From assembly GCF_029760955.1 (NCBI RefSeq), contig NZ_CP121682.1, positions 5,146,001 through 5,210,000 of the forward strand: a stretch of 64,000 nucleotides of DNA, written 5' to 3'. The notes beneath the pieces are model-generated. The model saw nothing but the letters and a program-made list of their open reading frames with translations, searched no databases and was not told the DNA's origin. Both the position numbers and the translations under genes were made by a program. The DNA comes from Streptomyces cathayae (GTDB taxonomy: Bacteria; Actinomycetota; Actinomycetes; Streptomycetales; Streptomycetaceae). Every line of letters begins with the position of its first letter. The first letter of the stretch is position 1. Below are positions 34,474 through 43,256 of this stretch, in pieces.

Positions 34474-34587
34474 ACGTGGCCCAGAGGCTGATGCCTCTGG
34501 GCCACGTGCTCGCTGTTCGGTCAGACCAGCTACACCACTATGAACTCAATGTTGCGATCCTCAGCCCCACCACCGGTCAGGGGACGG
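34474..34587 (-). ncRNA. crRNA-like RNA between cas3 and cas5, candidate CreA/CreR
   Basis: Read leftward, 34587-34551 aligns without gaps to the 37-nt CRISPR repeat. The last 12 nt (GAGGATCGCAAC) are identical and 15 of the last 17 match, while the first half has diverged. Next comes a 43-nt spacer-like segment (34550-34508), then a perfect 14-bp hairpin (ACGTGGCCCAGAGG with its complement, 34494-34507 and 34474-34487, loop of 6). The intact handle means Cas5c could still process it. Its first 23 nt match the peptide promoter in 5-nt blocks. It has no second repeat; the hairpin would form the 3' end. Confidence 0.65.
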
Positions 34588-34658
34588 GGAGGCTGCCACA
34601 GGCCCGTATCGGGCCGCCCGCCTATCGTGGCACTCCGGCAGCCGTCTTCAGGAGAGAG

Positions 34659-36962
34659 TCACACCATGCCGTACGCGTCGAGGTCCTCTGGCTCGTCGGG
34701 GTCGAGACCGCGCCGCTCGTGGTAGGCGCCGTGCCAGAGCAGCAGGTCGCCCGTCACCGGGACTGCCAGCCCGGAGCACAGCGCGGCGTCGGCTTCCCTC
34801 TTCGGCAGGGAGGCCGTGTGCTGTTGGAGACTGCGCAGCACCTCCGGGCCGCATGGCCGGAACGGATCCGTCAGCTGTGCGACGGCCCCCTCGATCTGCT
34901 CCCGGTCACTCTCGTTGCGGATGACGATCACCGGGACACTGTGCTGGTCTTCGATCATCTGGAACTCCCGGTCCACCTGCGGGAAGTCAAGGGCGCTCCG
35001 CAGTTTCTGGATCTCCGCTCCCAAGCCGGACTCCGGATGCCCGCCCTGCTGGTAGGCGTAGCGTCGCTGGTAGTAGCTGTGTAGCGCGTCCAGATCGTCT
35101 GGCTCGGCAAGCGGCTGCGGTCCGAAGAACTGTTTCCCGGCCTGCACCGCGGCCTGGTACTCGGCACTGCGCGGCCGGCCGCCGTCTGCGGGGTCGAAGA
35201 CGATCACGGTGCCGAAGGCCAGGCGTCCGTCACGGTTGCAGCGGCCGGCCGCCTGCTGCAGGGACTCCGCAGGCGCCCACGCCCGGTACACCCGCGGGAA
35301 GTCGACATCGACACCCGCCTCGATCAGACTGGTCGACACCACTTGAACCGGCTCGCCCCGGCGGAGCAGTGCGCGGATCTCTGCGATCACCTCCCTGCGG
35401 TGGGCACCGGTCATCCGCGTCGACAGATGCAGCACCAGACCCTCGGCGGATGCGGCTTCCAGGTGTCGGTGAAAACGTGCCGCATCCCTGGTGGTCCCGA
35501 CCACCGTCAGCACCTGCGGGTGCTCCGCCGCCTCCCGCGCGATGCTCTCCAGCGTCACGTCCTGCCCCGTGCGCCACTCGTACTGCACCCGCCGCAAAGA
35601 CTCGAACAGCGCCGCCGGATCGTCGACGACCGCCTTCCGCTCCAGCCCCTTCCACGCCGACAGCTCCCAGAACGACGGCTGGGTCGCCGAGACCAGCAAC
35701 ACCGTGACCCCGAAGTGATCCACCAGCCCCCGCAAGCCGCTCAGGATCGGTGCGAGAAGACGATCCGGCAGAGCCTGCACCTCATCCAGGACGATCACCG
35801 AGCCGGCTAGGTTGTGCAAGCGCCGCATCTGCGACGGCCGGTGAGAGAACAAGGACTCGAACAGCCTGACCGTGGTGGTCACCACGAACGGCGCGTCCCA
35901 GTTCTCCGCGGCCAGCTTCGCCGTCCGGGCACGCTGCCGCAGAACGTCACGCTGCTCCTCGGTCAGTTCACCGAGCGCAGCCCCCTCCGGGTCGAGGTCC
36001 ACCGCACTGTGATGTTCCAGCACCACCGTCGGCTCGCCGCCCACGTCATCGGGGTCGAGCAGGTCCCGGTACACGGCCACGTTCTGTTCCGTGATCGAGA
36101 TGAACGGCACCGCCAGGACGACCCGCCGCATGCCGTGCTCCGCCGCATGCCGCAGCGCGAAGCCGCCCGCGGCCATGGTCTTCGCCCCACCGGTCGGGAC
36201 CTGGAGCACATACATCCCTGGCTCATCCGTCGCCGCCGCACACGCCTGCTCGTACACGGAATGCCTCAGGGCATCCACCGGGGAAGACTCCCGCCCCGCC
36301 AGGTACCGCTTCCTCCGGGCCTCGTAGCGCTCCACCAGAGCCGCCATGTCCACCGGCTCTCCCACCCGCGTCGGCGTACCGCCGAAGTGGGCGGACGTGT
36401 CGAGGTAATCCGCGTCCACGACGCAGGAGAACAGCATCCTCACCAGAAGGTCGAGCCCCAGCCGCTGATCCCGCTTCGGCAGGCCGAGCAACCAGCCGGG
36501 CGGGGCAATCCGCGACGGGCGGTGGATCTCCGGAACGATCCGCTCGACAGCGCGGATCGCCTCCTCCACCCGTGCGGCCTCCGAGCCACCGGGGCGGCCC
36601 TTGTGCAACTCGTCCCGGAGCCGCTCCATGTCCGGAAGCCCGCCATGATGCCCGAACACCACTGCCGCACATGCCAACTGCGTGTACCGCTCCGCCAGCA
36701 CTGTGCCGGCATGCTTGTGCGGGATCCCCACCTTCCCTTTACCCCCGCGCGCCTCGACAGCCTTGAGCTTGTCCTGCCAAGCGCACGCCCCCTTGCCCAC
36801 GTCGTGTACCAAGGCCAGATACTCCGCCAACTCGCCGGCCCCGAACACCTCTCCGAAGCGCCGCGCCAGCGCAGCCGAGCCACGCAAGTGGTCCTCCAAC
36901 GTGTGCCGCGCCCCTGAGACAGCACTCAGACTGTGCGCATACAACGCACCCCCTACAGCCAC
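34659..36962 (-). CDS. cas3: Cas3 helicase-nuclease, type I-C
   Basis: The 767-residue effector has an HD nuclease domain (His near residue 10 in LYAHSLSAVSG; YLALVHDVGKGACAW; VVFGHHGGLPD) and an SF2 helicase: Walker A LQVPTGGAKTMAAGGF, motif II SVIVLDEVQALPDRL, motif III LLVSATQPSFW, motif VI LQQAAGRCNRDGRL. GTG 36962 has GGGAG 5-9 nt upstream. The ORF runs open to 37136 but that part lies in the array-2 leader and repeats the same nonsense peptide as leader 1, so it is not coding. The stop is at 34659. Confidence 0.95.
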   Translation of the reverse strand: MAVGGALYAHSLSAVSGARHTLEDHLRGSAALARRFGEVFGAGELAEYLALVHDVGKGACAWQDKLKAVEARGGKGKVGIPHKHAGTVLAERYTQLACAAVVFGHHGGLPDMERLRDELHKGRPGGSEAARVEEAIRAVERIVPEIHRPSRIAPPGWLLGLPKRDQRLGLDLLVRMLFSCVVDADYLDTSAHFGGTPTRVGEPVDMAALVERYEARRKRYLAGRESSPVDALRHSVYEQACAAATDEPGMYVLQVPTGGAKTMAAGGFALRHAAEHGMRRVVLAVPFISITEQNVAVYRDLLDPDDVGGEPTVVLEHHSAVDLDPEGAALGELTEEQRDVLRQRARTAKLAAENWDAPFVVTTTVRLFESLFSHRPSQMRRLHNLAGSVIVLDEVQALPDRLLAPILSGLRGLVDHFGVTVLLVSATQPSFWELSAWKGLERKAVVDDPAALFESLRRVQYEWRTGQDVTLESIAREAAEHPQVLTVVGTTRDAARFHRHLEAASAEGLVLHLSTRMTGAHRREVIAEIRALLRRGEPVQVVSTSLIEAGVDVDFPRVYRAWAPAESLQQAAGRCNRDGRLAFGTVIVFDPADGGRPRSAEYQAAVQAGKQFFGPQPLAEPDDLDALHSYYQRRYAYQQGGHPESGLGAEIQKLRSALDFPQVDREFQMIEDQHSVPVIVIRNESDREQIEGAVAQLTDPFRPCGPEVLRSLQQHTASLPKREADAALCSGLAVPVTGDLLLWHGAYHERRGLDPDEPEDLDAYGMV

Positions 36963-37095
36963 ACTGCTCCCTCTCCGCTCCGGACAGTGCCTCCACGCCC
37001 CACCGAGGCCAAGACCGTAGCCGCCATGTCTGACACTGGCCGGACAGAGCACCAAATCGGTAACCTCCAAGTCCTTCCCCCGTTGGCAGCACCCT

Positions 37096-37226
37096 GCTTC
37101 GGAACCGGAAGCACACACACGACACGCGGATCGCACCGAAGTCGAATGTCCGCATTGGGCAGCTCTGTCACCCGTTGCTTACCCGCACCGCAGCGAGCAG
37201 TACGCTGTTTTCGCTGCTCAGGCAGC
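37096..37226 (+). promoter_or_regulatory. CRISPR leader 2
   Basis: This 131-bp segment adjoins the first repeat of array 2 and matches leader 1 at 125 of 131 positions as an inverted copy. It is divergent from cas3; the cas3 promoter must lie in or near 36963-37095. Confidence 0.9.
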
Positions 37227-38069
37227 GTGGCGGTCACCCTCCGGGGTGGCCGAGGATCGCAACTCGTCGTGGAGTTCGAAGCGGGCGGAGCCGAGGTTGG
37301 TGGCGGTCACCCTCCGGGGTGGCCGAGGATCGCAACCCCATCGCCACCATCTCCGCCAAGGAGGACGCGTGAGTGGCGGTCACCCTCCGGGGTGGCCGAG
37401 GATCGCAACGCCGGGGTCCTGGACATTCAGGACCGGATCAATCTGTGGCGGTCACCCTCCGGGGTGGCCGAGGATCGCAACACCATCATCGGCTCCTGGG
37501 GCCCCCACCACTCCCGGGTGGCGGTCACCCTCCGGGGTGGCCGAGGATCGCAACTTCCACTGGTCCTTGCCGAGGAGCCCCATCAGCCGGGGTGGCGGTC
37601 ACCCTCCGGGGTGGCCGAGGATCGCAACGCCGTCGCGGTGCGCCAGCTGCTGCGGGAGGGGCGAGTGGCGGTCACCCTCCGGGGTGGCCGAGGATCGCAA
37701 CAGTTTGGCCCGCCGGTCCATGAGGCGCAGCACGGTGGTGGCGGTCACCCTCCGGGGTGGCCGAGGATCGCAACACGGCCTCCTCGGTCAGCTCACCGTT
37801 GTCCGTCAGGAGTGGCGGTCACCCTCCGGGGTGGCCGAGGATCGCAACGAAGATCCATGCGTCAACCGTACGGGGTCGTCCCGTCGTGGCGGTCACCCTT
37901 CGGGGTGGCCGAGGATCGCAACAAGGTGGTCAAGTCGTGGCGCGTGCCCACCGACAAGGGTGGCGGTTACCCCCCGGGGTGGCCGAGGATCGCAACAACG
38001 GCCGTATCCGGTGGGGTGGCCTGGTCACGAACGTGGCGGTCACGCTCCGGGGTGGCCGAGGATCGCAAC
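37227..38069 (+). CRISPR. CRISPR array 2, type I-C, 12 repeats
   Basis: Transcribed rightward. Repeats of 37 bp start at 37227, 37300, 37373, 37445, 37518, 37592, 37665, 37738, 37812, 37886, 37960 and 38033. The first nine are identical; the last three carry point changes (CCCTTCGG, GGTTACCCCC, CACGCTCC), typical of the old distal end. The 11 spacers are 35-37 bp, different from each other and from array 1. Confidence 0.97.
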
Positions 38070-38263
38070 ACCATCCACGCACGATGACTCCGGTGCCCTG
38101 GAGACGTAACGGTACCTCCGGGGCGGTCAGCAGTATGGCTTTTGCCTGGTCGCTGTGAGGGGCGTACGAGAGCAAGGGCATCTTCTTGCCGACGCTGCCC
38201 TTCTGGTTGCCAACGACCTTTCGCTCGGGCTCGGTTGCCTGGATGTCGGCCTGCGGGGACGGG

Positions 38264-38302
38264 GTCCTCCCCGCTGACGCGGGGGTGTGCGGGGGTGTTC
38301 CG
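38264..38302 (+). repeat. Relic of a type I-E-like CRISPR repeat
   Basis: GTCCTCCCCGCTGACGCGGG continues GGTGT, resembling the 29-bp type I-E repeats common in Streptomyces (GTCCTCCCCGC...GTGTTCC), but GCGGGGGTGT is duplicated before TTCCG. It stands alone with no second copy nearby. The rest of 38070-38443 shows no gene, only the promoter region of the following fusion gene. Confidence 0.45.
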
Positions 38303-38443
38303 CACCCCGATAGCTCCGGTACGCAGCCCAGGCCGGTGTACCGCGTCCGGTGTATGTGGGGGATCCGCGTACGACCGGGGGAGGGGATCGGTATCCCCCT
38401 GGGGGCAGCCGGAGGGCGCGGCGAGCCCCTTTAGGGTTCAGGC

Positions 38444-41122
38444 ATGGACTTCCGAATGACCCAGCTGCGGGCCCGTCTGCGAGGGGGCGGGCGTGGCGGT
38501 GGACGGCGGCCGCGACGGATCGCAGCCGCCGCGGCCGCCGTCGTCGTGCTCGCCGGGGCCGGTACGTGGACCGCCGTCGCCGCCGAGGACGCGGCGCCCG
38601 CGGTCAGCCGGACCGACCGGATTGCGAGTACGGCCGACGGGGTGCGCATCGACACCTCGTACTTCACCGCCGGCCCGGCCGGCCGCCGCCCCGCCGTGCT
38701 GCTCGGGCACGGCTTCGGCGGCAGCAAGGACGACGTACGGCAGCAGGCCGAGGAGCTCGCGCGCGAGGGGTACGCGGTGCTGACCTGGTCCGCGCGCAGC
38801 TTCGGCGAGTCCACCGGGAAGATCGGGCTGAACGACCCGAAGGGCGAGGTCGCCGACGTCTCCCGGCTCATCGACTGGCTGGCCGAGCAGCCCGAGGTGC
38901 AGCTGGACGAGGAGGGCGACCCGCGCCTCGGCATGGCCGGTGCCTCCTACGGCGGGGCCATCGCGCTGCTCACCGCCGGGCACGACGACCGGGTGGACGC
39001 CCTCGCCCCCGCGATCACCTACTTCGACCTCGCCGAGGCGCTGTTCCCGAACGGCGTGTTCAAGAAGCTGTGGGCGGGCATCTTCGTCAACTCCGGTGGC
39101 GGCTGCGAGAAGTTCGAACCCGCGCTGTGCCGGATGTACGAGCGGGTCGCCGAGTCCGGCACCCCGGACGCCGAGGCCGTCAAGCTGCTCGAAGAGCGGT
39201 CCCCGTCCGCCGTCGCCGACCGCATCGACGTACCGACGCTGCTGATGCAGGGGCAGAACGACTCCCTGTTCCCGCTCGGCCACGCCGACGCCGCCGCGAA
39301 GGCGATCCGCGCCAACGGCGCCCCGGTCGACGTCGACTGGATCGCCGGCGGGCACGACGGCGGTGAACCGGAGGCGGACCGCGTCCGCGACCGGACCCGG
39401 GCCTGGTTCGACCGGTACCTGAAGGAGGACAAGGGGGCCGACACCGGCCCCGCCTTCCGCGTCACCCGCACCGGCGGCGTCGACTCCACCGACGGGCGGG
39501 CCGTGCTGAGCGGCGCGAGCGCGGACCGCTACCCGGGCCTGACCGGCGGCGGCAAGGACGTCCCGCTCACCGGACGCGAGCAGAGCTTCGCCAATCCGGC
39601 CGGCGCCAGCCCGCCCGCCGTCTCCGCCCTGCCCGGCCTCGGCGGTACCGGCGGCCTCTCCCAGCTGTCCTCGCTCGGCGTCGGCGTCTCCCTGGACTTC
39701 CCCGGCCAGCACGCCCGCTTCGAGTCGGCCCCGGTCACCGGCGACCTGCGGATCACCGGATCGCCGACGGCCACCGTGCACGTGAGGTCGACCAGTGACG
39801 ACGCCGTCCTCTTCGGAAAGGTGTACGACGTCGGCCCGGACGGACGACAGCAGGTGCTGCCCTCCCAGCTGGTCACCCCGGTCCGCGTCGAGGACGCCAA
39901 GGCGGGCAAGGACGTGACCGTCACCTTCCCGGCCGTCGACCACGAGGTCCGCCAGGGCCACCGCCTGCGCCTGGTCCTCGCCTCCACCGACCTCGGCTAC
40001 GCCTCACCGGCCGCCCCGGCGACGTACACCGTCTCCCTCAAGGGCGACCTCACCGTCCCCACCGCGCCCGGGGTGACCACCGCGGCGGCCCCGCTGCCCG
40101 CGTGGGTGTGGTGGCTGCCGCTCGCCGGAGCCGTGACCGCCCTCGTCCTGGTGCTCACCGGCCGCCGCCGCACGGCCGCCGCGCCCCCCGATCCCGCACT
40201 CGCGGACGTGCCCCTGCAGATCACGGACCTGAGCAAGCGCTACGCCCGCTCCACCGACCGGTACGCCGTGCGGAACCTGTCCTTCCGGGTGGAGAAGGGC
40301 CAGGTCCTCGGCCTGCTCGGGCCGAACGGCGCGGGCAAGACCACCACCCTGCGCATGCTGATGGGCCTGATCACCCCCGACGGCGGCGAGATCCGCGTCT
40401 TCGGTCACGCGATCCGCCCCGGTGCCCCGGTGCTCTCCCGGGTCGGCGCCTTCGTCGAGGGCGCGGGCTTCCTGCCGCACCTGTCCGGCCGGGAGAACCT
40501 GGAGCTGTACTGGCAGGCCACCGGGCGCCCGGCCGAGGACGCCCACCTGGACGAGGCCCTGGAGATCGCGGGCCTCGGCGACGCCCTCGCCCGCGCGGTG
40601 CGCACCTACTCCCAGGGCATGCGCCAGCGCCTGGCCATCGCCCAGGCCATGCTCGGCCTGCCCGACCTGCTCATCCTGGACGAGCCGACCAACGGACTGG
40701 ACCCGCCGCAGATCCGCGAGATGCGCGAGGTGATGATCCGGTACGCGGCCGCCGGCCGCACGGTGATCGTCTCCAGCCATCTGCTGTCGGAGGTGGAGCA
40801 GTCCTGCACCCACCTCGTCGTCATGGACCGCGGCAGGCTGGTCCAGGCCGGTCCGGTGCGGGAGATCGTCGGCTCCGGCGACACCCTGCTCGTGGGCACC
40901 GCGTCCCCCGTGGACGAGCCGCTCGCCGAGAAGGTGGCCGCCCTGCCGGGCGTCGCCTCGGCGGTCCGCGCCGACGACGGGCTGCTGGTCCGCCTCGACG
41001 CCGACGGCACCGCCGCCCGACTGGTCGCCGAACTGGTCCGGCTGGACGTGCCGGTGGAGTCGGTGGGCCCGCACCGCCGCCTCGAAGACGCCTTCCTCAC
41101 GCTGATCGGAGGTTCCGCATGA
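38444..41122 (+). CDS. Secreted-type alpha/beta hydrolase fused to an ABC ATPase
   Basis: This 892-residue chain has three parts. Residues 1-45 are a basic stretch and membrane anchor (IAAAAAAVVVLAGAGTWTAV). Residues 55-565 are an S15/CocE-type hydrolase with GASYGGAIALL (nucleophile Ser), LMQGQNDSLFP (Asp region) and GGHDGG (His), plus the C-terminal jelly-roll. After a second membrane helix (VWWLPLAGAVTALVLVL) comes an ABC domain: Walker A GPNGAGKTTTL, signature YSQGMRQRLAIAQAM, and LILDEPTNGLD. The hydrolase would be outside the cell and the ATPase inside. It is coupled (ATGA) to a permease gene, so it forms an exporter whose substrate is unknown. Confidence 0.88.
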   Translation: MDFRMTQLRARLRGGGRGGGRRPRRIAAAAAAVVVLAGAGTWTAVAAEDAAPAVSRTDRIASTADGVRIDTSYFTAGPAGRRPAVLLGHGFGGSKDDVRQQAEELAREGYAVLTWSARSFGESTGKIGLNDPKGEVADVSRLIDWLAEQPEVQLDEEGDPRLGMAGASYGGAIALLTAGHDDRVDALAPAITYFDLAEALFPNGVFKKLWAGIFVNSGGGCEKFEPALCRMYERVAESGTPDAEAVKLLEERSPSAVADRIDVPTLLMQGQNDSLFPLGHADAAAKAIRANGAPVDVDWIAGGHDGGEPEADRVRDRTRAWFDRYLKEDKGADTGPAFRVTRTGGVDSTDGRAVLSGASADRYPGLTGGGKDVPLTGREQSFANPAGASPPAVSALPGLGGTGGLSQLSSLGVGVSLDFPGQHARFESAPVTGDLRITGSPTATVHVRSTSDDAVLFGKVYDVGPDGRQQVLPSQLVTPVRVEDAKAGKDVTVTFPAVDHEVRQGHRLRLVLASTDLGYASPAAPATYTVSLKGDLTVPTAPGVTTAAAPLPAWVWWLPLAGAVTALVLVLTGRRRTAAAPPDPALADVPLQITDLSKRYARSTDRYAVRNLSFRVEKGQVLGLLGPNGAGKTTTLRMLMGLITPDGGEIRVFGHAIRPGAPVLSRVGAFVEGAGFLPHLSGRENLELYWQATGRPAEDAHLDEALEIAGLGDALARAVRTYSQGMRQRLAIAQAMLGLPDLLILDEPTNGLDPPQIREMREVMIRYAAAGRTVIVSSHLLSEVEQSCTHLVVMDRGRLVQAGPVREIVGSGDTLLVGTASPVDEPLAEKVAALPGVASAVRADDGLLVRLDADGTAARLVAELVRLDVPVESVGPHRRLEDAFLTLIGGSA

Positions 41123-42036
41123 GCACGCTCACCGAGCGGAACGGGCCCACGGAACCGGCCGGGCCCACCGGACCCGGAGCGCCGGCCGGGCCCGTGGAGG
41201 TGGCCGACGGCTACCGCGCGGGCCGCACCCTGCCGCTGCGGGTCGAACTGGTCCGGCAGCTGAAGCGCCGCCGCACGCTCGTCATGGGCGCGATCCTCGC
41301 CGCCCTGCCGTTCGTCCTGGCCGTCGCCTTCGCCATCGGAGGTGAGCCGGAGGGCCGGGAGGGCCGGATCACCCTGATGGACACGGCCACCGCCTCCGGC
41401 GCCAACTTCGCCGCCGTGAACCTGTTCGTCTCGGCGGGCTTCCTGCTGGTCATCCCGGTCGCCCTGTTCTGCGGGGACACGGTCGCCTCGGAGGCCGGCT
41501 GGTCCTCGCTGCGCTATCTGCTCGCCGCGCCGGTGCCGCGCATGCGGCTGCTGTGGTCCAAGCTCGTCGTCGGGCTGGGGCTCAGCCTCGCCGCGATGGT
41601 GCTGCTGCCGGTCGTCGCGCTCGCCGTCGGCACCGCCGCCTACGGCTGGGGCCCGCTGCGGATCCCCACCGGCGGCTCGCTGGACCCCGCGACGGCGGCG
41701 CAGCGGCTCGTGGTGGTCGTGGCGTACATCTTCGTGTCCCAGCTGGTCACCGCCGGGCTCGCGTTCTGGCTGTCGACGCGCACCGACGCCCCGCTGGGCG
41801 CGGTCGGCGGAGCCGTCGGACTGACCATCGTCGGCAACGTCCTCGACGCGGTGACCGCCCTCGGCGACTGGCGGAACTTCCTGCCCGCGCACTGGCAGTT
41901 CGCCTGGGCGGACGCCGTCCAGCCGGACCCGGAGTGGTCCGGCATGATCCAGGGCACCGCGGTCTCCGTGACGTACGCGTTGGTGCTGTTCGCGCTGGCC
42001 TTCCGCGGTTTCGCCCGCAAGGACGTGGTGTCGTAG
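41119..42036 (+). CDS. ABC-2 type permease partner of the fusion ATPase
   Basis: The 305-residue protein has a Pro/Gly-rich cytoplasmic start, then about six membrane helices (TLVMGAILAALPFVLAVAFA; VNLFVSAGFLLVIPVALFCG; LVVGLGLSLAAMVLLPVVAL; and others), in the ABC-2 pattern (EAGWSSLRYLLAAPVPR loop). It pairs with the ATPase domain encoded just before, overlapping by 4 nt. Confidence 0.88.
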   Translation: MSTLTERNGPTEPAGPTGPGAPAGPVEVADGYRAGRTLPLRVELVRQLKRRRTLVMGAILAALPFVLAVAFAIGGEPEGREGRITLMDTATASGANFAAVNLFVSAGFLLVIPVALFCGDTVASEAGWSSLRYLLAAPVPRMRLLWSKLVVGLGLSLAAMVLLPVVALAVGTAAYGWGPLRIPTGGSLDPATAAQRLVVVVAYIFVSQLVTAGLAFWLSTRTDAPLGAVGGAVGLTIVGNVLDAVTALGDWRNFLPAHWQFAWADAVQPDPEWSGMIQGTAVSVTYALVLFALAFRGFARKDVVS

Positions 42037-42082
42037 CCGCGCATGCCCGAAGTGGGCCGAGTGGGCCAAGCGGGTGAATCTG

Positions 42083-42110
42083 CGCAACCGATTCCCGTGC
42101 GTCGGGTTGA
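42083..42110 (+). promoter_or_regulatory. Sigma-BldN-type promoter of the long chaplin
   Basis: CGCAAC (42083-42088), 16 bp, GGTTGA (42105-42110) closely matches the sigma-BldN consensus CGTAAC-N16-CGTTGA known to drive chaplin genes. The start codon is 214 bp further on. No gene is seen in 42037-42323. Confidence 0.6.
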
Positions 42111-42323
42111 TGAAGCAGAAGGGCTTGCGACGCCACGAGAAAGGAAAGCGCTGTGCTGCTCCGTCCGCGGTACACCGGCATCTTCCGCAGGCGTCCCCGA
42201 CGGTGAGCATGCCGTGGTGTCCAGGTACCGGCCCCCGGCTCCGCCGTGGCCGGCCTCGCGCGTCGATTCTTCGTGCCGAGGCCGCCGGCTTTCCCACTTC
42301 TTCGAGCAGGAAGACGAACGACA

Positions 42324-43238
42324 TTGCGACAGACCCTGAGCAAGGGAGTGTTCGCGGCGGCCGCCGCCACGGGCATTCTCTCTCTGTACGGCGCCCCCGC
42401 CTTCGCCGACGCGCACGCGGAGGGAGCCGCCACGGACTCTCCCGGTGCGCTGTCCGGGAACAGCGTCCAGGCGCCGGTGGAGGTACCGGTGAACGTGTGC
42501 GGCAACACCGTCGGTGTGGTCTCCGCGTTCAATGAGGCGTCCGACAACCTGTGCGCCAACACCTCGCACGCGTCCGAGCCCACGTCCGCGACCAAGGCTG
42601 AGGACAAGTCCGGGAGCCTGTCCTCCGCCGAACGCTCGTACGACGGCCACGGCGGTGGCGCGCACGCGGAGGGGGTCGCCAAGGGCTCCCCGGGTGTGGC
42701 GTCCGGAAACCTCGTCCAGGCGCCGGTGCACGCGCCGGTGAACGTGTGCGGCAACAACGTCGACGTGATCGGCGCGTTCAACGAGGCGTCCGACAACGAC
42801 TGCCGCACCACCTCGCACGGCGGCAGCGGCGGCGGTGGCGCGCAGGCGGAGGGGGTCGCCACGGACTCTCCCGGTGTGGCGTCCGGGAACCTCATCCAGG
42901 TGCCCCTCGGCCTCCCGCTGAACGTGTGCGGCAACAACGTCAACCTGGTCGGGCTGTTCAACGAGGCGTCCGACAACGACTGCCGCACCGAGCAGAGCCA
43001 GGTGCCCGAGACCGAGACGGAGACCGAGACGCCTTCGACGCCGCCCACGAGTACGGACACCCCGCCCCCCGCGCAGGTCGTGGACACGCCGCCGCAGGAC
43101 GTGGAGGAGCCCGGTGCGCCGCCGCACCTGGCCGAGACCGGCAGTGAGGGCATGCTGGCGGCCTCGGCCGCCGGTGCCACCCTGCTCGTGGGCGGGGCGC
43201 TGCTGTACCGCCGCAGCCGCGCCGCCCTGCGCGGATAG
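42324..43238 (+). CDS. Long chaplin with three chaplin domains and sortase signal
   Basis: Chaplins are amyloid-forming surface proteins of aerial hyphae. The 304-residue product starts at TTG 42324 (AGGAAGA 9 nt before), with a signal peptide ending in GAPAFA. It has three chaplin domains, each with SPG-SGN, VNVCGN and FNEASDN-C (about residues 30-80, 115-160 and 175-220). A Thr/Pro-rich wall-spanning region follows, then LAETG, a hydrophobic helix and RRSRAALRG, a sortase E anchor. Known long chaplins have two domains, so three is unusual. The middle linker (ATKAEDKSGSLSSAERSYDG) is polar. Confidence 0.92.
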   Translation: MRQTLSKGVFAAAAATGILSLYGAPAFADAHAEGAATDSPGALSGNSVQAPVEVPVNVCGNTVGVVSAFNEASDNLCANTSHASEPTSATKAEDKSGSLSSAERSYDGHGGGAHAEGVAKGSPGVASGNLVQAPVHAPVNVCGNNVDVIGAFNEASDNDCRTTSHGGSGGGGAQAEGVATDSPGVASGNLIQVPLGLPLNVCGNNVNLVGLFNEASDNDCRTEQSQVPETETETETPSTPPTSTDTPPPAQVVDTPPQDVEEPGAPPHLAETGSEGMLAASAAGATLLVGGALLYRRSRAALRG

Positions 43239-43256
43239 CGGAGAGCGGTTCCCGGG

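Noticed and set aside
34474..34507. Perfect hairpin as an ordinary cas3 terminator
   Set aside because: It lies 150 nt beyond the cas3 stop, directly after the pseudo-spacer, and fits better as the 3' end of the crRNA-like RNA; a cas3 terminator function is still possible.
34389..35084. Rightward 231-codon frame over the crRNA-like region and cas3 end
   Set aside because: Antisense shadow of cas3 and of the noncoding module; no ribosome site or domain.
36963..37136. N-terminal extension of Cas3 to 37136
   Set aside because: That stretch runs into the duplicated leader and reads the same nonsense peptide as leader 1; the HD domain begins just after GTG 36962.
36933..38181. Open frames of up to 384 codons across leader 2 and array 2
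   Set aside because: They are products of the repeat sequence in several frames, with no ribosome site.
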